A DNA stretch of 64,000 nucleotides from UBA4055 sp964648295 (GTDB lineage: Bacteria; UBA4055), in the NCBI GenBank assembly GCA_964648295.1, contig CAZYNH010000006.1:72438-136437 (forward strand). Reading direction: 5' to 3'. Below the pieces are notes generated by a model. The model had not been told where the DNA came from. It saw only the letters and a program-made list of their open reading frames with translations, and ran no database searches. Position 1 is the first letter of the stretch. Each line of letters begins with the position of its first letter. The position numbers and the translations under genes are program-made. Below, one piece after another: positions 35,569-44,436 of the stretch.

Positions 35569-36398
35569 AATCTCTTCCTCAATTCAAATCTCTTATAATG
35601 ATCGTAAATTTCTTCGATCAAGTCAACAATTATTTCAATTTGTTTTTTTAGTTTCTGCACCATACATCTTGGTTCTATCTTTACGCAGAAATTACCCCGG
35701 CAGTATACCTCGTCGAAGGAACATTTAACGCTTTCCATATAGACCTTGTTTTTTAAAAAATAAGCGGATATACTTTCTCTTGTATACTCTCTTCCCATAA
35801 GTTCCCGGGCCAGGTAGATACATCGGTTAAGGATCTCTCCGTGAAGTACGAGTATCTGATAAGGTTCAAGACGTGCCAGTATTCTTTCCAGTGCTTTCCT
35901 GTCAAGAACATGGAAAACTATTCCTGATAGTTTTTCGTTTGTGAACAAAAATACTCTGTTCTGGAATTCTTTCAGGTCAAAAGGTTTGTCAATGAACTGA
36001 AAATATCCCTCCATGAACTGCTTTTCAAATTTATCGAACATCATTTTCTTGCTCGACCATGCGCTGACAAAGAATATTTTCTGTACAGGATTGATCTTTA
36101 TTATCTTCTCTGCCATTTCGATCCCGTTCAACACATCCATCATAACATCAGTAAGTATTACATCATACCTGTTTTTCATATATTTATCCAGCCCTTCCTG
36201 GCCGTTTCTGGCTGTATCGATCTTATATATCTCCTGCATCTGAAAAAATTCCCTAAGCATTTCGCGGAAAGAACTTTCATCCTCCACTATAAGCAAAGAT
36301 GCTCTCTCCTCAGGATTTATCTTGGCAAAATCCCACTTTATCCTGTTAAAATCGATCAGGAAATACTCTTCAAAATCTCTGTAGATACTTTCAAACAT
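35565..36398 (-). CDS. Response regulator with a cysteine-rich output domain
   Basis: 277 residues. About 30 N-terminal residues precede a REC domain (LLIVEDESSFREMLREFF, phospho-acceptor in DVILTDVMMDVLNG, Lys in FIDKPFD) ending near 150. The C-terminal 125 residues are not a known output domain to me. They contain four cysteines at 226, 233, 238 and 245 in a symmetric C-x6-C-x4-C-x6-C pattern (VKCSFDEVYCRGNFC, then EPRC), followed by a basic helix. This may bind zinc or an iron-sulfur cluster (inference). It sits between the S41 protease and the PfkB kinase, 6 bases after the protease gene. Confidence 0.8.
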   Translation of the reverse strand: MFESIYRDFEEYFLIDFNRIKWDFAKINPEERASLLIVEDESSFREMLREFFQMQEIYKIDTARNGQEGLDKYMKNRYDVILTDVMMDVLNGIEMAEKIIKINPVQKIFFVSAWSSKKMMFDKFEKQFMEGYFQFIDKPFDLKEFQNRVFLFTNEKLSGIVFHVLDRKALERILARLEPYQILVLHGEILNRCIYLARELMGREYTRESISAYFLKNKVYMESVKCSFDEVYCRGNFCVKIEPRCMVQKLKKQIEIIVDLIEEIYDHYKRFELRKRL

Positions 36399-36404
36399 AC
36401 AGGT

Positions 36405-38066
36405 TTAGATGTCCGCAAGTTTCATAGCTTCGCTGAAAAGGGTCAGCGCTTTTTTTACGAATTTATCGTTCATGGCCTTAATTCTCGGATACTGCGTTTT
36501 TTCTTTGAAATACTGCCTTGCGATATTGTACTTTACTTCCTCTCTGATCTTTTCAATATCCTTTTCCAGTTGTTCTTTTGTGTGATAATACTCATTCTTT
36601 TTCCTGTCGGCCTTATCCGGCAGTACATCCAGAATGTGTATCTTATTTTTTTCAGAAATGCTTAGAAAATCTTTAATCATATCTTCCGTTACAGTAAAAT
36701 CACGGTAGAATTTTTCAAAATCATTCGCCCAGCTGACTTTCTGCCCGTTCATACGGTTGAAGTATTCTATAGCGTGATCCTGAAACACACGCTGCCTCAG
36801 AAGATTTGTCATCAGCGAGGAGATTGGATCATATGTCATCAGCGAATCAGGCGTTATACCGCCTCCGCCGTACACGACCCTTTTCTTGTTTAAAGTAAGA
36901 TACTTCTGCGATTCTCTTATTGAATCCTGTTTTGTTTTTTCTTCTTCTGTAATAGACTCGGGATCAAGGTACCTGTCAAGAAAATAACTCTCGCTTCCTT
37001 CGTCATAAGGCCTCTGTATGAGCCTTCCTGTAGGCGTATAGTACCTTGAGATCGTTATCCTGGCTACAGATCCGTCCCCGAGCTCGAAAGGTCTCTGCAC
37101 CAGCCCTTTACCAAAAGATCTCGCTCCCAGAATAAAAGCCCTGTCATGATCCTGAAGCGCTCCGCTCACTATCTCTGAAGCTGATGCCGATCCCGCGTCT
37201 ATGAGTACTATTATCGGGACCTTCTTGTGAGTAGCAGAACTTGTAGAGTAAAACTCCTCGTCAAATTCGGGGAACCTTCCTTTTGTATACACAATGAGTT
37301 TTCCTGAGTCAATGAATTTATCTACAACTTCTATTGCCTGGTCCATCAGCCCGCCGGGATTACCCCGCAGATCCAGTATAAGCCTTTTCATTCCGTTCTT
37401 TTCAAGGTAAACGAGTGCTTCTTCCACCTCCTGCGCGGTCTTCGACGCGAACCTGTTTATGGAGATATAACCCGTGATCCTGTCATCAAGCATACATTTC
37501 GCAATCACGCTGTGTATTGGTATCGCGGCTCTGATTATCTCATATTCCAGAGGTTCATCCATTCCTGATCTCGCGACAGTGATCTTCACCCTGGAGCCGA
37601 TCTTGCCTTTCAGCCTTTTGAAAACCTCTTCGGTGGTAATATCATAAGCAGTCTTGCCGTCGATCCTGATAATTTTGTCCCCCGGCATCAGTCCCATCCT
37701 CTCGGAAGGTGTGTCGGGTATAGGTGATATAACAGTGAGATATTTATCTTTTATCTCAAATTCAATACCAATACCGCCGAACTCGCCTTTAAAGTCCTCT
37801 TCCACTTCCTTCTGTTTATCAGCCGGAATATAGGATGAGTGCGGATCAAGTTTCTTAAGCATTCCCTCAATGGCACCTTCCATCATTTTATCAAGGTCCG
37901 GTTCATCAACATAAACATTATCCACAACCCTTAAGATGTAATTCATTTTCTGAAAATACATAAGGGAGTTGCCGTTCGAAGCGTCGCCGTTCTCGTATCT
38001 GTAGCTCAGCGTTATCGCCAGGATCAGTGCCGCCACCGATACAATGTAGAATTTTTTGTCTGACAT
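36405..38066 (-). CDS. C-terminal processing peptidase, S41 family
   Basis: 553-residue periplasmic serine protease of the CtpA/Prc type. An N-terminal anchor (FYIVSVAALILAITLSY), a PDZ domain at about 85-170 (GIGIEFEIKDKYLTVISPI) and the peptidase core with the nucleophile in LIDAGSASASEIVSGALQDH and the catalytic lysine in GARSFGKGLVQRPFELGDGS. The remaining 130 residues form a charged helical tail common in longer family members. It probably trims cell-envelope proteins. The GlmU-like gene ends 8 bases upstream. Confidence 0.93.
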   Translation of the reverse strand: MSDKKFYIVSVAALILAITLSYRYENGDASNGNSLMYFQKMNYILRVVDNVYVDEPDLDKMMEGAIEGMLKKLDPHSSYIPADKQKEVEEDFKGEFGGIGIEFEIKDKYLTVISPIPDTPSERMGLMPGDKIIRIDGKTAYDITTEEVFKRLKGKIGSRVKITVARSGMDEPLEYEIIRAAIPIHSVIAKCMLDDRITGYISINRFASKTAQEVEEALVYLEKNGMKRLILDLRGNPGGLMDQAIEVVDKFIDSGKLIVYTKGRFPEFDEEFYSTSSATHKKVPIIVLIDAGSASASEIVSGALQDHDRAFILGARSFGKGLVQRPFELGDGSVARITISRYYTPTGRLIQRPYDEGSESYFLDRYLDPESITEEEKTKQDSIRESQKYLTLNKKRVVYGGGGITPDSLMTYDPISSLMTNLLRQRVFQDHAIEYFNRMNGQKVSWANDFEKFYRDFTVTEDMIKDFLSISEKNKIHILDVLPDKADRKKNEYYHTKEQLEKDIEKIREEVKYNIARQYFKEKTQYPRIKAMNDKFVKKALTLFSEAMKLADI

Positions 38067-38074
38067 TTTTTTAC

Positions 38075-39280
38075 CTATTTTAATTTCAAAAACAACTTTT
38101 TTAAAACCTCTTCATCCCCCGCATCGAGCTCAACACCTCTTCTTGCCATAACTGTCTTCACAGTTTCAACAGTCCTGTTGAATGGATATTTTACAAGCTT
38201 TTCTTTTCCGCCCCAGTGAAAATCCTCGATGTATCTGGGCGGAAACCCCTCGCCGTATACATTGCAGGCGACACCTATCACCGTTCCGGTGTTTATCATC
38301 GTGTTTATTCCTGTTTTTGAGTGGTCTCCCATGAACATTCCCACGAAAAGCGAACCTGTATCCACAAGCTGGCCGTTAAGTTCTACTTTGACCGGAGAAT
38401 AATTGTTCTTGAGATCTGAATTGTTCGTGTCGGCGCCCAGGTTGCACCATTCGCCGATGTATGAATGGCCGAGGAACCCGTCATGCTGTTTGTTGCTGAA
38501 ACCGTGTATAACGGACCCTTCGATCTCGCCGCCAACCTTGCAGAATTCACCGATCGATGTGTTCTGATATATCTTCGAGCCGATCTTTATAACTGACCTC
38601 TTGCCTATATACGCGGGGCCGATAATAACGCTGTTATGCATTATCTGGGCTTCATCGTCGATAATTACAGGGCCTTTAGACGCATCAATAATCACTCCCG
38701 CCCCGATAACGGCTGTTTTACTTACAAGCACATTGTCTTTGTTCTCTATCACTGTATTCGCCGACTTTACCGCAGCCCACTTTTTTTCCTGTTTCAGAAT
38801 TGTAAAATCAGCTCTAATCCAGTCGCCGACGCTATTAATTATGTTCCATGGATATTTAAGCATCTCAAGCATGGGTTTTATGTTCGTTTTCGCACCTTTT
38901 TTCACGCATTCAACAAATTCCGTCTTCGAAGTGAATATTCCAGTAAGCAGAGTTCCGTTGTCGTCGGCTGCGAGTTTACTCTTCTTCTCGACCAGAACTT
39001 CAAAATACTTAAGGAAATTCTTATCAGGCAGAAGCCGCGCGTTAATAGCTATGAACTGAGCACCTTCACCAAGCTCTGTCATGCTTCTCAGGTTCATCCT
39101 CTTCATCATAGGGTCGAACCCCTTCCTGTAGAAATAATAGAACTCATAACCTTCAAGAAGCCTTTCGAACCGTTCCCTAATGCTGAACACTCCGCTTTTG
39201 AGCTTGAAGATCGGACGGGTCTTTGTAAGCGGTCCGAAGTCCTTATACCCGCTGTCTTCGAACAATACGATTTTTTTCAT
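38075..39280 (-). CDS. GlmU-like sugar nucleotidyltransferase with left-handed beta-helix
   Basis: 401 residues of the family often called 'putative sugar nucleotidyltransferase/GlmU family' in Bacteroidota. The N-terminal domain (IVLFEDSGYKDFGPLTKTRP) lacks the classical LAAGxGTRM loop of GlmU, so transfer activity is uncertain. From about residue 190 there are hexapeptide repeats (VIIDASKGPVIIDDEAQIMH, IGPAYIGKRSVIKIG). It lies 15 bases after rodA, in keeping with a cell-wall precursor role, but that is inference. Confidence 0.82.
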   Translation of the reverse strand: MKKIVLFEDSGYKDFGPLTKTRPIFKLKSGVFSIRERFERLLEGYEFYYFYRKGFDPMMKRMNLRSMTELGEGAQFIAINARLLPDKNFLKYFEVLVEKKSKLAADDNGTLLTGIFTSKTEFVECVKKGAKTNIKPMLEMLKYPWNIINSVGDWIRADFTILKQEKKWAAVKSANTVIENKDNVLVSKTAVIGAGVIIDASKGPVIIDDEAQIMHNSVIIGPAYIGKRSVIKIGSKIYQNTSIGEFCKVGGEIEGSVIHGFSNKQHDGFLGHSYIGEWCNLGADTNNSDLKNNYSPVKVELNGQLVDTGSLFVGMFMGDHSKTGINTMINTGTVIGVACNVYGEGFPPRYIEDFHWGGKEKLVKYPFNRTVETVKTVMARRGVELDAGDEEVLKKLFLKLK

Positions 39281-39295
39281 ACTGAGCTCCAGAAT

Positions 39296-40510
39296 TTAGA
39301 TTGTCTTCTCATTTTTACCCACTGATATAACTATCCCGACCATGAACATATTGATGATAAGCGATGTACCCCCATAGCTTACAAACGGCAGAGGAAGACC
39401 GGTGACAGGCATAAGTCCGACACTTATGGCCATGTTGAGAACTGTCTGAAAGATCACAAGCGCGGTTATGCCTGATCCGACCAGAAAAAGATACCTGCTT
39501 CCGGTCTTTGTTACAATTTTTATCATGCGGAAGAACAGATATGAAAAAGCCGCAAGGAGCAGAAGTATGCCGATCAGGCCGAATTCCTCGGCGATCACAC
39601 TGAAAATAAAATCATTGTGACCTTCGGGCAGGAACTTTAACTGCGTCTGACTGCCGTTCATAAAACCCATGCCTGTTAATTTCCCGTTGTATACCGCTGT
39701 CTTTGACTGAATTATCTGCCATCCGCCGTCTTTAGTGAATTTTTCAGGATCAAGAAATGTCATGAGCCTTGCTTTCTGATATCCTTTTAGATTATCCCAC
39801 ACCACGCCTGAACCGAAAGATACCGTCAGAGCGGAAAGGAACAGCATAACAGCCGTATATATTTTGCGTGAGCATTTTACCAGGATCAGTGTATAGAGTA
39901 TTAGAGAAGTGGCAAATACCTGAATTCCGAAATATCTTGAGAAGACGAAGTACCCCAGGGCTAAAATATTGAACAGATGAAATCCAGGCAGGCCTGCGGC
40001 ATATATTACGGAAAGAAAGATCACAAAATAGATAACTGAAGAGCCCAGATCGGGCTGACTTAGAATAAACAATGCCGGGACAAGTGTTATAAAGAATCCT
40101 GTTAAGAACATTTTTCTTTCTCCCCACTGCGTATTACCGGCGCTGTAAAATCTGGCGAGCACGCATATTAAAAAGAATTTGCCTATCTCAGAGGGCTGGA
40201 ACTGAAACTGCCCGAATTCAAGCCATCTTTTGGCTCCCATCTTTGATGTACCGAAAACAAATACAAGCAGCAGTAATAAAATCAGAAGCGCATAAAAAAG
40301 ATTTGAAAGCGGGAGGAAAGATTTAACCGGAATATACTGCGCTGTAATCATAACAGAAATTCCTGCGGCAAACCACAGAACCTGCCTGAATATCAGATCC
40401 TCCATTCCTCTCGGGTATCCTGCAGAATATATAGCTAACATTCCGGTCAGGGAAAGAACTGAAACAGATATCAGTATACCCGGGTCTATATTAGCAACCA
40501 GTTTTCTCAT
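39296..40510 (-). CDS. rodA: Rod-shape peptidoglycan polymerase RodA
   Basis: SEDS-family glycosyltransferase that polymerises lipid II for side-wall growth. 404 residues with about ten membrane helices and the family signatures GAKRWLEFGQFQFQPSEIGK and PFVSYGGTSLIINMFMVG near the end, as well as GFMNGSQTQLKFLPEGHNDF. I take the ATG at 40510 because GGAG lies 4 bases upstream and it overlaps the SpoIID stop by 4 bases; the frame upstream belongs to that gene. No class-B PBP gene lies next to it in this window. Confidence 0.93.
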   Translation of the reverse strand: MRKLVANIDPGILISVSVLSLTGMLAIYSAGYPRGMEDLIFRQVLWFAAGISVMITAQYIPVKSFLPLSNLFYALLILLLLLVFVFGTSKMGAKRWLEFGQFQFQPSEIGKFFLICVLARFYSAGNTQWGERKMFLTGFFITLVPALFILSQPDLGSSVIYFVIFLSVIYAAGLPGFHLFNILALGYFVFSRYFGIQVFATSLILYTLILVKCSRKIYTAVMLFLSALTVSFGSGVVWDNLKGYQKARLMTFLDPEKFTKDGGWQIIQSKTAVYNGKLTGMGFMNGSQTQLKFLPEGHNDFIFSVIAEEFGLIGILLLLAAFSYLFFRMIKIVTKTGSRYLFLVGSGITALVIFQTVLNMAISVGLMPVTGLPLPFVSYGGTSLIINMFMVGIVISVGKNEKTI

Positions 40511-41982
40511 AATTCTCCAATATCTTTCAGCACAGAGCCTCTGTAATAATGTTTCAGTATTTCGGCATAGCCGAAACCCGATTCTCCCATTATCTGAGCG
40601 CCTATCTGGCACAGTCCCACACCGTGTCCCCAGCCTGCTCCAGAAATTCTGTACCCGTCAGCCGCATGCTTTATCACTATAGCGGAACTGGGCAGATGGG
40701 TATCGGACAGGAGCTTTCTTACATTCAGCTCTTTTTCAATGATACAACGCGATCCTGTTCCGACCACTTCAAGGCTTATAACCCTTCCTGACCTTCCTCT
40801 TCTGAGTACTTTTAATTCCAGAACTTCTCCGACATCCGTCTTAAATTTACCGGCAAGGTTTTCAGATATTCCTGCAGCTGAAATGTATCTCTCCCATCTG
40901 AACAGGTCTTTGCAGAAGGAAAGAGACTCAGGCAGATTATTCTTATAGGTGTTACAGAAGCAGCTATAACGCTTGTCTGATATAAAATCTTCTGTTTCCT
41001 TTTCAGTCATTTCAGAAAATATCTCCTGTCCGCCGCCGCTGTCAATAACAGAAGCGAGATATGGGTAATCCATATCTTCCCAGCAGGCTGAGTATCTTTC
41101 CGTTATTCCTCCGCATATTTTTGAGTATCTGGCGTCAACGACTTTCGAGTCAAAAACCAGCACCTCTCCTGAAGTTTCCTTAGCCACTTTTACCGAAAGC
41201 TCCGACAATTTCTTTCTCCCCTGATAACACTGGCAATGGTCGTCGGCGCACAGATCGAAACCGTCACTGAAATGGTGCTTACCCATTGTGGCCAGCACAG
41301 TACTTCTTGCGGCTACTGTCTGAGCTTTCAGCATCTCAATGTTGTTGTCGTTCCTCATTTCAGAGGAATTGACGCTGGCAATATATTCTTCCATTTCAAC
41401 AATATTAACGGCTGTAAGCTTTCCCGAATTCCCGATCATCACCTCAAGCGCGCCGCCGTACTCAAGATCCTCGGTGTGATCCCAGTGAAAGTCGATGCCG
41501 ACCCTAACACCGTAAACAGTGAAGGAGCAATCAGGAGATTCGGGCACAAATATTATCCTGCCGCTGTACTCTTTTCCGTTAAACCCGATTTCTCCGGCAG
41601 CTTCTTTCTTAATTACCTTCTTAAATCTGTAGTCGCCCGAAGGATATATCCTGCCGTCCATATCCGATGCTGTTTTCAGCAGCCAGTATTCAAAATTATC
41701 TGTATTACCAATTTTTTTCCCAGTTTTAATTATCCTTGTGGATCTTCCGTCGGTCTTATACTTATCTCTGTTGGACTCAAGCTTGGTTATATCCGAAACA
41801 GTTTGGATTTTTTCATACCACTGATATTCCGCAGGCACAGAACCGGCCGCAGACAGCACATATTTAACTCCGCTGTCTGTACTACCTATCGAGTTACCTT
41901 CCATGTCTTTTATGGAAAATTTCCCTGAAAAGCTTACTATGATCTCATCTTTTTCATGCAGGAAACCTATCCTTATCTTCAT
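40507..41982 (-). CDS. SpoIID/LytB-domain protein without signal peptide
   Basis: 491 residues related to lytic transglycosylases of the SpoIID family. The conserved core is EEYIASVNSSEM at about residue 208, followed by LKAQTVAARSTVLATMG, and a C-terminal GWGHGVGLCQIGAQ with EILKHYYRG. The N-terminus (KIRIGFLHEKDEIIVSFSG) is neither a signal nor a membrane segment, so export is unexplained; similar SpoIID proteins in FCB bacteria also seem to start this way. It is coupled to rodA downstream and aroF upstream by 4-base overlaps. Confidence 0.87.
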   Translation of the reverse strand: MKIRIGFLHEKDEIIVSFSGKFSIKDMEGNSIGSTDSGVKYVLSAAGSVPAEYQWYEKIQTVSDITKLESNRDKYKTDGRSTRIIKTGKKIGNTDNFEYWLLKTASDMDGRIYPSGDYRFKKVIKKEAAGEIGFNGKEYSGRIIFVPESPDCSFTVYGVRVGIDFHWDHTEDLEYGGALEVMIGNSGKLTAVNIVEMEEYIASVNSSEMRNDNNIEMLKAQTVAARSTVLATMGKHHFSDGFDLCADDHCQCYQGRKKLSELSVKVAKETSGEVLVFDSKVVDARYSKICGGITERYSACWEDMDYPYLASVIDSGGGQEIFSEMTEKETEDFISDKRYSCFCNTYKNNLPESLSFCKDLFRWERYISAAGISENLAGKFKTDVGEVLELKVLRRGRSGRVISLEVVGTGSRCIIEKELNVRKLLSDTHLPSSAIVIKHAADGYRISGAGWGHGVGLCQIGAQIMGESGFGYAEILKHYYRGSVLKDIGEL

Positions 41983-43022
41983 TGCTCACTCTTAAACAGT
42001 TTTAACGGTTTTGACACGAGCGGATTCATTTTCTTAAGTTCCAGAAGGAGAAGATCGAACTCGTTGAACGAAAGCGACTGCGGGCCGTCCGAGAGGGCTT
42101 TATCAGGATCGGGGTGTACTTCTATCATAAGGCCGTCGCAGCCGTAAGCCATAGCGGCCCTTGTAAGATTAGGAACTTTGTTCCTGTCCCTTGTCGCGTG
42201 GCTTGTATCGACTATCATGGGAAGATGACATTCCTCCTTGAAATCGCTAATCCCGAGAAGGTCGATTATCGATCTCTGCTTTGTGCCCTCGAATATACGA
42301 ATGCCCCTTTCACATACAATTATGTTCTGATTACCCTCAGCGAGTATGTATTCGAGCGATACAAAAAGATCGTCAAGGGAGGCTGTGAATCCCCTTTTCA
42401 GAAGAACAGGTTTATTCAAAGAGCCGCATTTTTTTAAAAGGGAATAATTCTGCATATTCCTTGCACCGACCTGAATTATGTCGACTACCTCAGAAAGAAG
42501 GCTGAGAGAATAATCGTCGACGGCCTCAGAAACGAACTTCATATTGTATTTCTGTGCCGCTTCGGCGATATAACCAAGCGCCTTTTCTTTTAGCCCCTGA
42601 AAACTGTAGGGCGAGGTTCTTGGTTTGAAAGCGCCGCCGCGCATTATCCTGACGCCTCTCGAACTCAGAAAATCCGCGGTTTCCATAATCATCTCCCTGC
42701 TTTCAACAGAACACGGCCCCGCGATTATGTGGGAATACTTCTCATTGAATCTTATATTGTTCCCCAGATCGACTACTGTGTCGGCACCGCCCATATTTTC
42801 CTTGTAGACAAGCTTCAGCCTTCTGGATATGTGGATAATGTTCCGAATTCCCGAGAATTTTTTAAAATATGATTCGTCAATAAAACCGATATTCCCGTGT
42901 ACAAGGATAACTGATCTCTGAGCTCCCTTACTAATCTTGGCTTCATAACCGATCTCTTCTATTCCCTGCACGATCTCAAGGATCTGTTTTTTTGTTGCTC
43001 CGACACTCATCACTATCAACAT
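41979..43022 (-). CDS. aroF: 3-deoxy-7-phosphoheptulonate synthase (type I beta)
   Basis: Joins phosphoenolpyruvate and erythrose 4-phosphate in the first step of aromatic biosynthesis. 347 residues: an N-terminal ferredoxin-like regulatory domain (residues 1-70, VMSVGATKKQILEIVQGIEE) as in the Thermotoga-type enzyme, then the barrel with IIAGPCSVESREMIMETA, RGGAFKPRTSPYSFQGL, ERGIRIFE and PMIVDTSHATRDRN. The neighbours are unrelated to the shikimate pathway. It overlaps both adjacent genes by a few bases. Confidence 0.94.
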   Translation of the reverse strand: MLIVMSVGATKKQILEIVQGIEEIGYEAKISKGAQRSVILVHGNIGFIDESYFKKFSGIRNIIHISRRLKLVYKENMGGADTVVDLGNNIRFNEKYSHIIAGPCSVESREMIMETADFLSSRGVRIMRGGAFKPRTSPYSFQGLKEKALGYIAEAAQKYNMKFVSEAVDDYSLSLLSEVVDIIQVGARNMQNYSLLKKCGSLNKPVLLKRGFTASLDDLFVSLEYILAEGNQNIIVCERGIRIFEGTKQRSIIDLLGISDFKEECHLPMIVDTSHATRDRNKVPNLTRAAMAYGCDGLMIEVHPDPDKALSDGPQSLSFNEFDLLLLELKKMNPLVSKPLKLFKSEQ

Positions 43023-43792
43023 TTTATTTCCCCCGATTTACTGAATATTTCGCGCATTATAATACCGCCAGCCACAGAGACATTGAGCGAATCAAACGCG
43101 CTTTCCGATCCTATTCTGAAGTTAGATTCAATGGAATTTTTTAAAGATTCATTCAGACCGGAAGCCTCACTTCCCAGGAACAGAATATTTTTCTCACCTT
43201 TCTTTTCAATTCTGAAACTGTTCTCTTCGTCCAAAAATGTTCCTATCTTTGTCCAGCCTTCAAGATTATCTGAAAAACTTTCATATTTTCCGCATTTGAT
43301 CACACCTATGTGAAACAAAGCTCCCATACTCCCTCTTATGACTTTTGGAGAATATATGTCGGCGCAATCGTCGAACAGAAGTATTCCGTCAAGACCGAAC
43401 CAGCATGCCGTTCGGATAAGTGTCCCCATATTCCCCGGGTCATTTATCCCGAAAAGCCCCAAGAGGCTTTTCCGTCCGGACAAGAACCTGACCGGGTCCG
43501 GCTGATCAGGTATACGAGCCACGGCAATAATGCCTTCGCTCGAAGAGAGCGTCGATACCTCGTCTGTTCTGCAGGTATAAATCTCCGGAATGTCGCCTGA
43601 TGCTGTCTTGGAAAAATATTTTTCATGATCAAATTCGCGGTCGCAGGCTACGAATTCCGTTTTATATCCTGACTTAATAAGTTCAGCCACAGTTTTCTCG
43701 CCTTCAACTACAAAAAGACCTGTTTCCGCTCTTGCTTTTTTGTACTCAAGGGATCTTATCAGTTTGATCTGGTTCTTGAACAATTTTTTCAT
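43016..43792 (-). CDS. SpoU/TrmH-family RNA 2'-O-methyltransferase
   Basis: 258 residues. An N-terminal substrate-binding domain (FKNQIKLIRSLEYKKARAET, VVEGEKTVAELI) precedes a SPOUT knot with the three motifs: GINDPGNMGTLIRTACWFG, LFLGSEASGLNES and SLNVSVAGGIIMREIF. Target is 23S rRNA or tRNA ribose; which one cannot be told. It overlaps DUF4159 upstream by 4 bases. Confidence 0.92.
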   Translation of the reverse strand: MKKLFKNQIKLIRSLEYKKARAETGLFVVEGEKTVAELIKSGYKTEFVACDREFDHEKYFSKTASGDIPEIYTCRTDEVSTLSSSEGIIAVARIPDQPDPVRFLSGRKSLLGLFGINDPGNMGTLIRTACWFGLDGILLFDDCADIYSPKVIRGSMGALFHIGVIKCGKYESFSDNLEGWTKIGTFLDEENSFRIEKKGEKNILFLGSEASGLNESLKNSIESNFRIGSESAFDSLNVSVAGGIIMREIFSKSGEIKC

Positions 43793-44436
43793 TTCAGGCT
43801 CGACAAATAGTATAATACCAGATTGCAGCCCATTTGCAGAGCCTGAAGCCTCTTTTCTTCAGGGTCATTATGGACTTCTCTATCCTCCCAGCCGTTCCCC
43901 AGATCAGATTCATAAGAAAAGAAAAGTATCAGCCTGTTATTGTGGAATATTCCCAATCCTTCAGGCGGGAGCCCGTCATGCTCATGTATCTTCGGCAGGC
44001 CTTCAGGTAACTTGTATTTGATGTTATAAACCGGATGATCGAACGGGACCGGAGTCAGTTTTTTGTCCGGAAATATTTTTTTTACCAGCTCTCTGAAAGA
44101 ATCATTAAGTCCGTAATTGTCATCTGCATGGAGAAAACCTCCTTTCAGCAGGTGCTTCCTCAATATCTGAGCCTCGGTTTCTGTCATATTTATTGTACCG
44201 TGCCCGGTAAGGAACAGATAAGGGCAGGAACTCAGATTATCGCTTACTGTAACGACCGTTTCCATCTCGGCGCAGTCCATACCTGTATTCTCCGAGACGA
44301 ATTTCAGAAGATTATTAACGGCCGAAGGGCTGCTGTACCAGTCTCCGCCGCCGTCATACTTCAGCCTTCCGATATGGAAATCTTTTGAAAGTGCAAGAGC
44401 TGAAAGAACAAATATGATCAGGTTAAATTTCATCAT
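43789..44436 (-). CDS. DUF4159-domain protein
   Basis: 215 residues with an N-terminal hydrophobic signal-like stretch (FNLIIFVLSALALSKDF). The body matches the DUF4159 pattern as I know it: GRLKYDGGGDWYSSPSAVNN, YLFLTGHGTINMTETEAQIL, HLLKGGFLHADDNYGLNDSF and a closing QALQMGCNLVLYYLS. The family looks like a glutamine-amidotransferase-like fold without known function, found near MoxR/BatA-type genes in other genomes, though not here. It overlaps the HD-GYP regulator by 14 bases. Confidence 0.85.
   Translation of the reverse strand: MMKFNLIIFVLSALALSKDFHIGRLKYDGGGDWYSSPSAVNNLLKFVSENTGMDCAEMETVVTVSDNLSSCPYLFLTGHGTINMTETEAQILRKHLLKGGFLHADDNYGLNDSFRELVKKIFPDKKLTPVPFDHPVYNIKYKLPEGLPKIHEHDGLPPEGLGIFHNNRLILFFSYESDLGNGWEDREVHNDPEEKRLQALQMGCNLVLYYLSSLK

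Noticed and set aside
38636..39325. Long plus-strand open frame (229 codons) opposite the GlmU-like gene
   Set aside because: It lies wholly antisense to a recognisable gene, has no family features and low-complexity codon use typical of shadow frames.
41236..41928. Plus-strand frame of 230 codons opposite the SpoIID gene
   Set aside because: Antisense shadow of a well supported protein.
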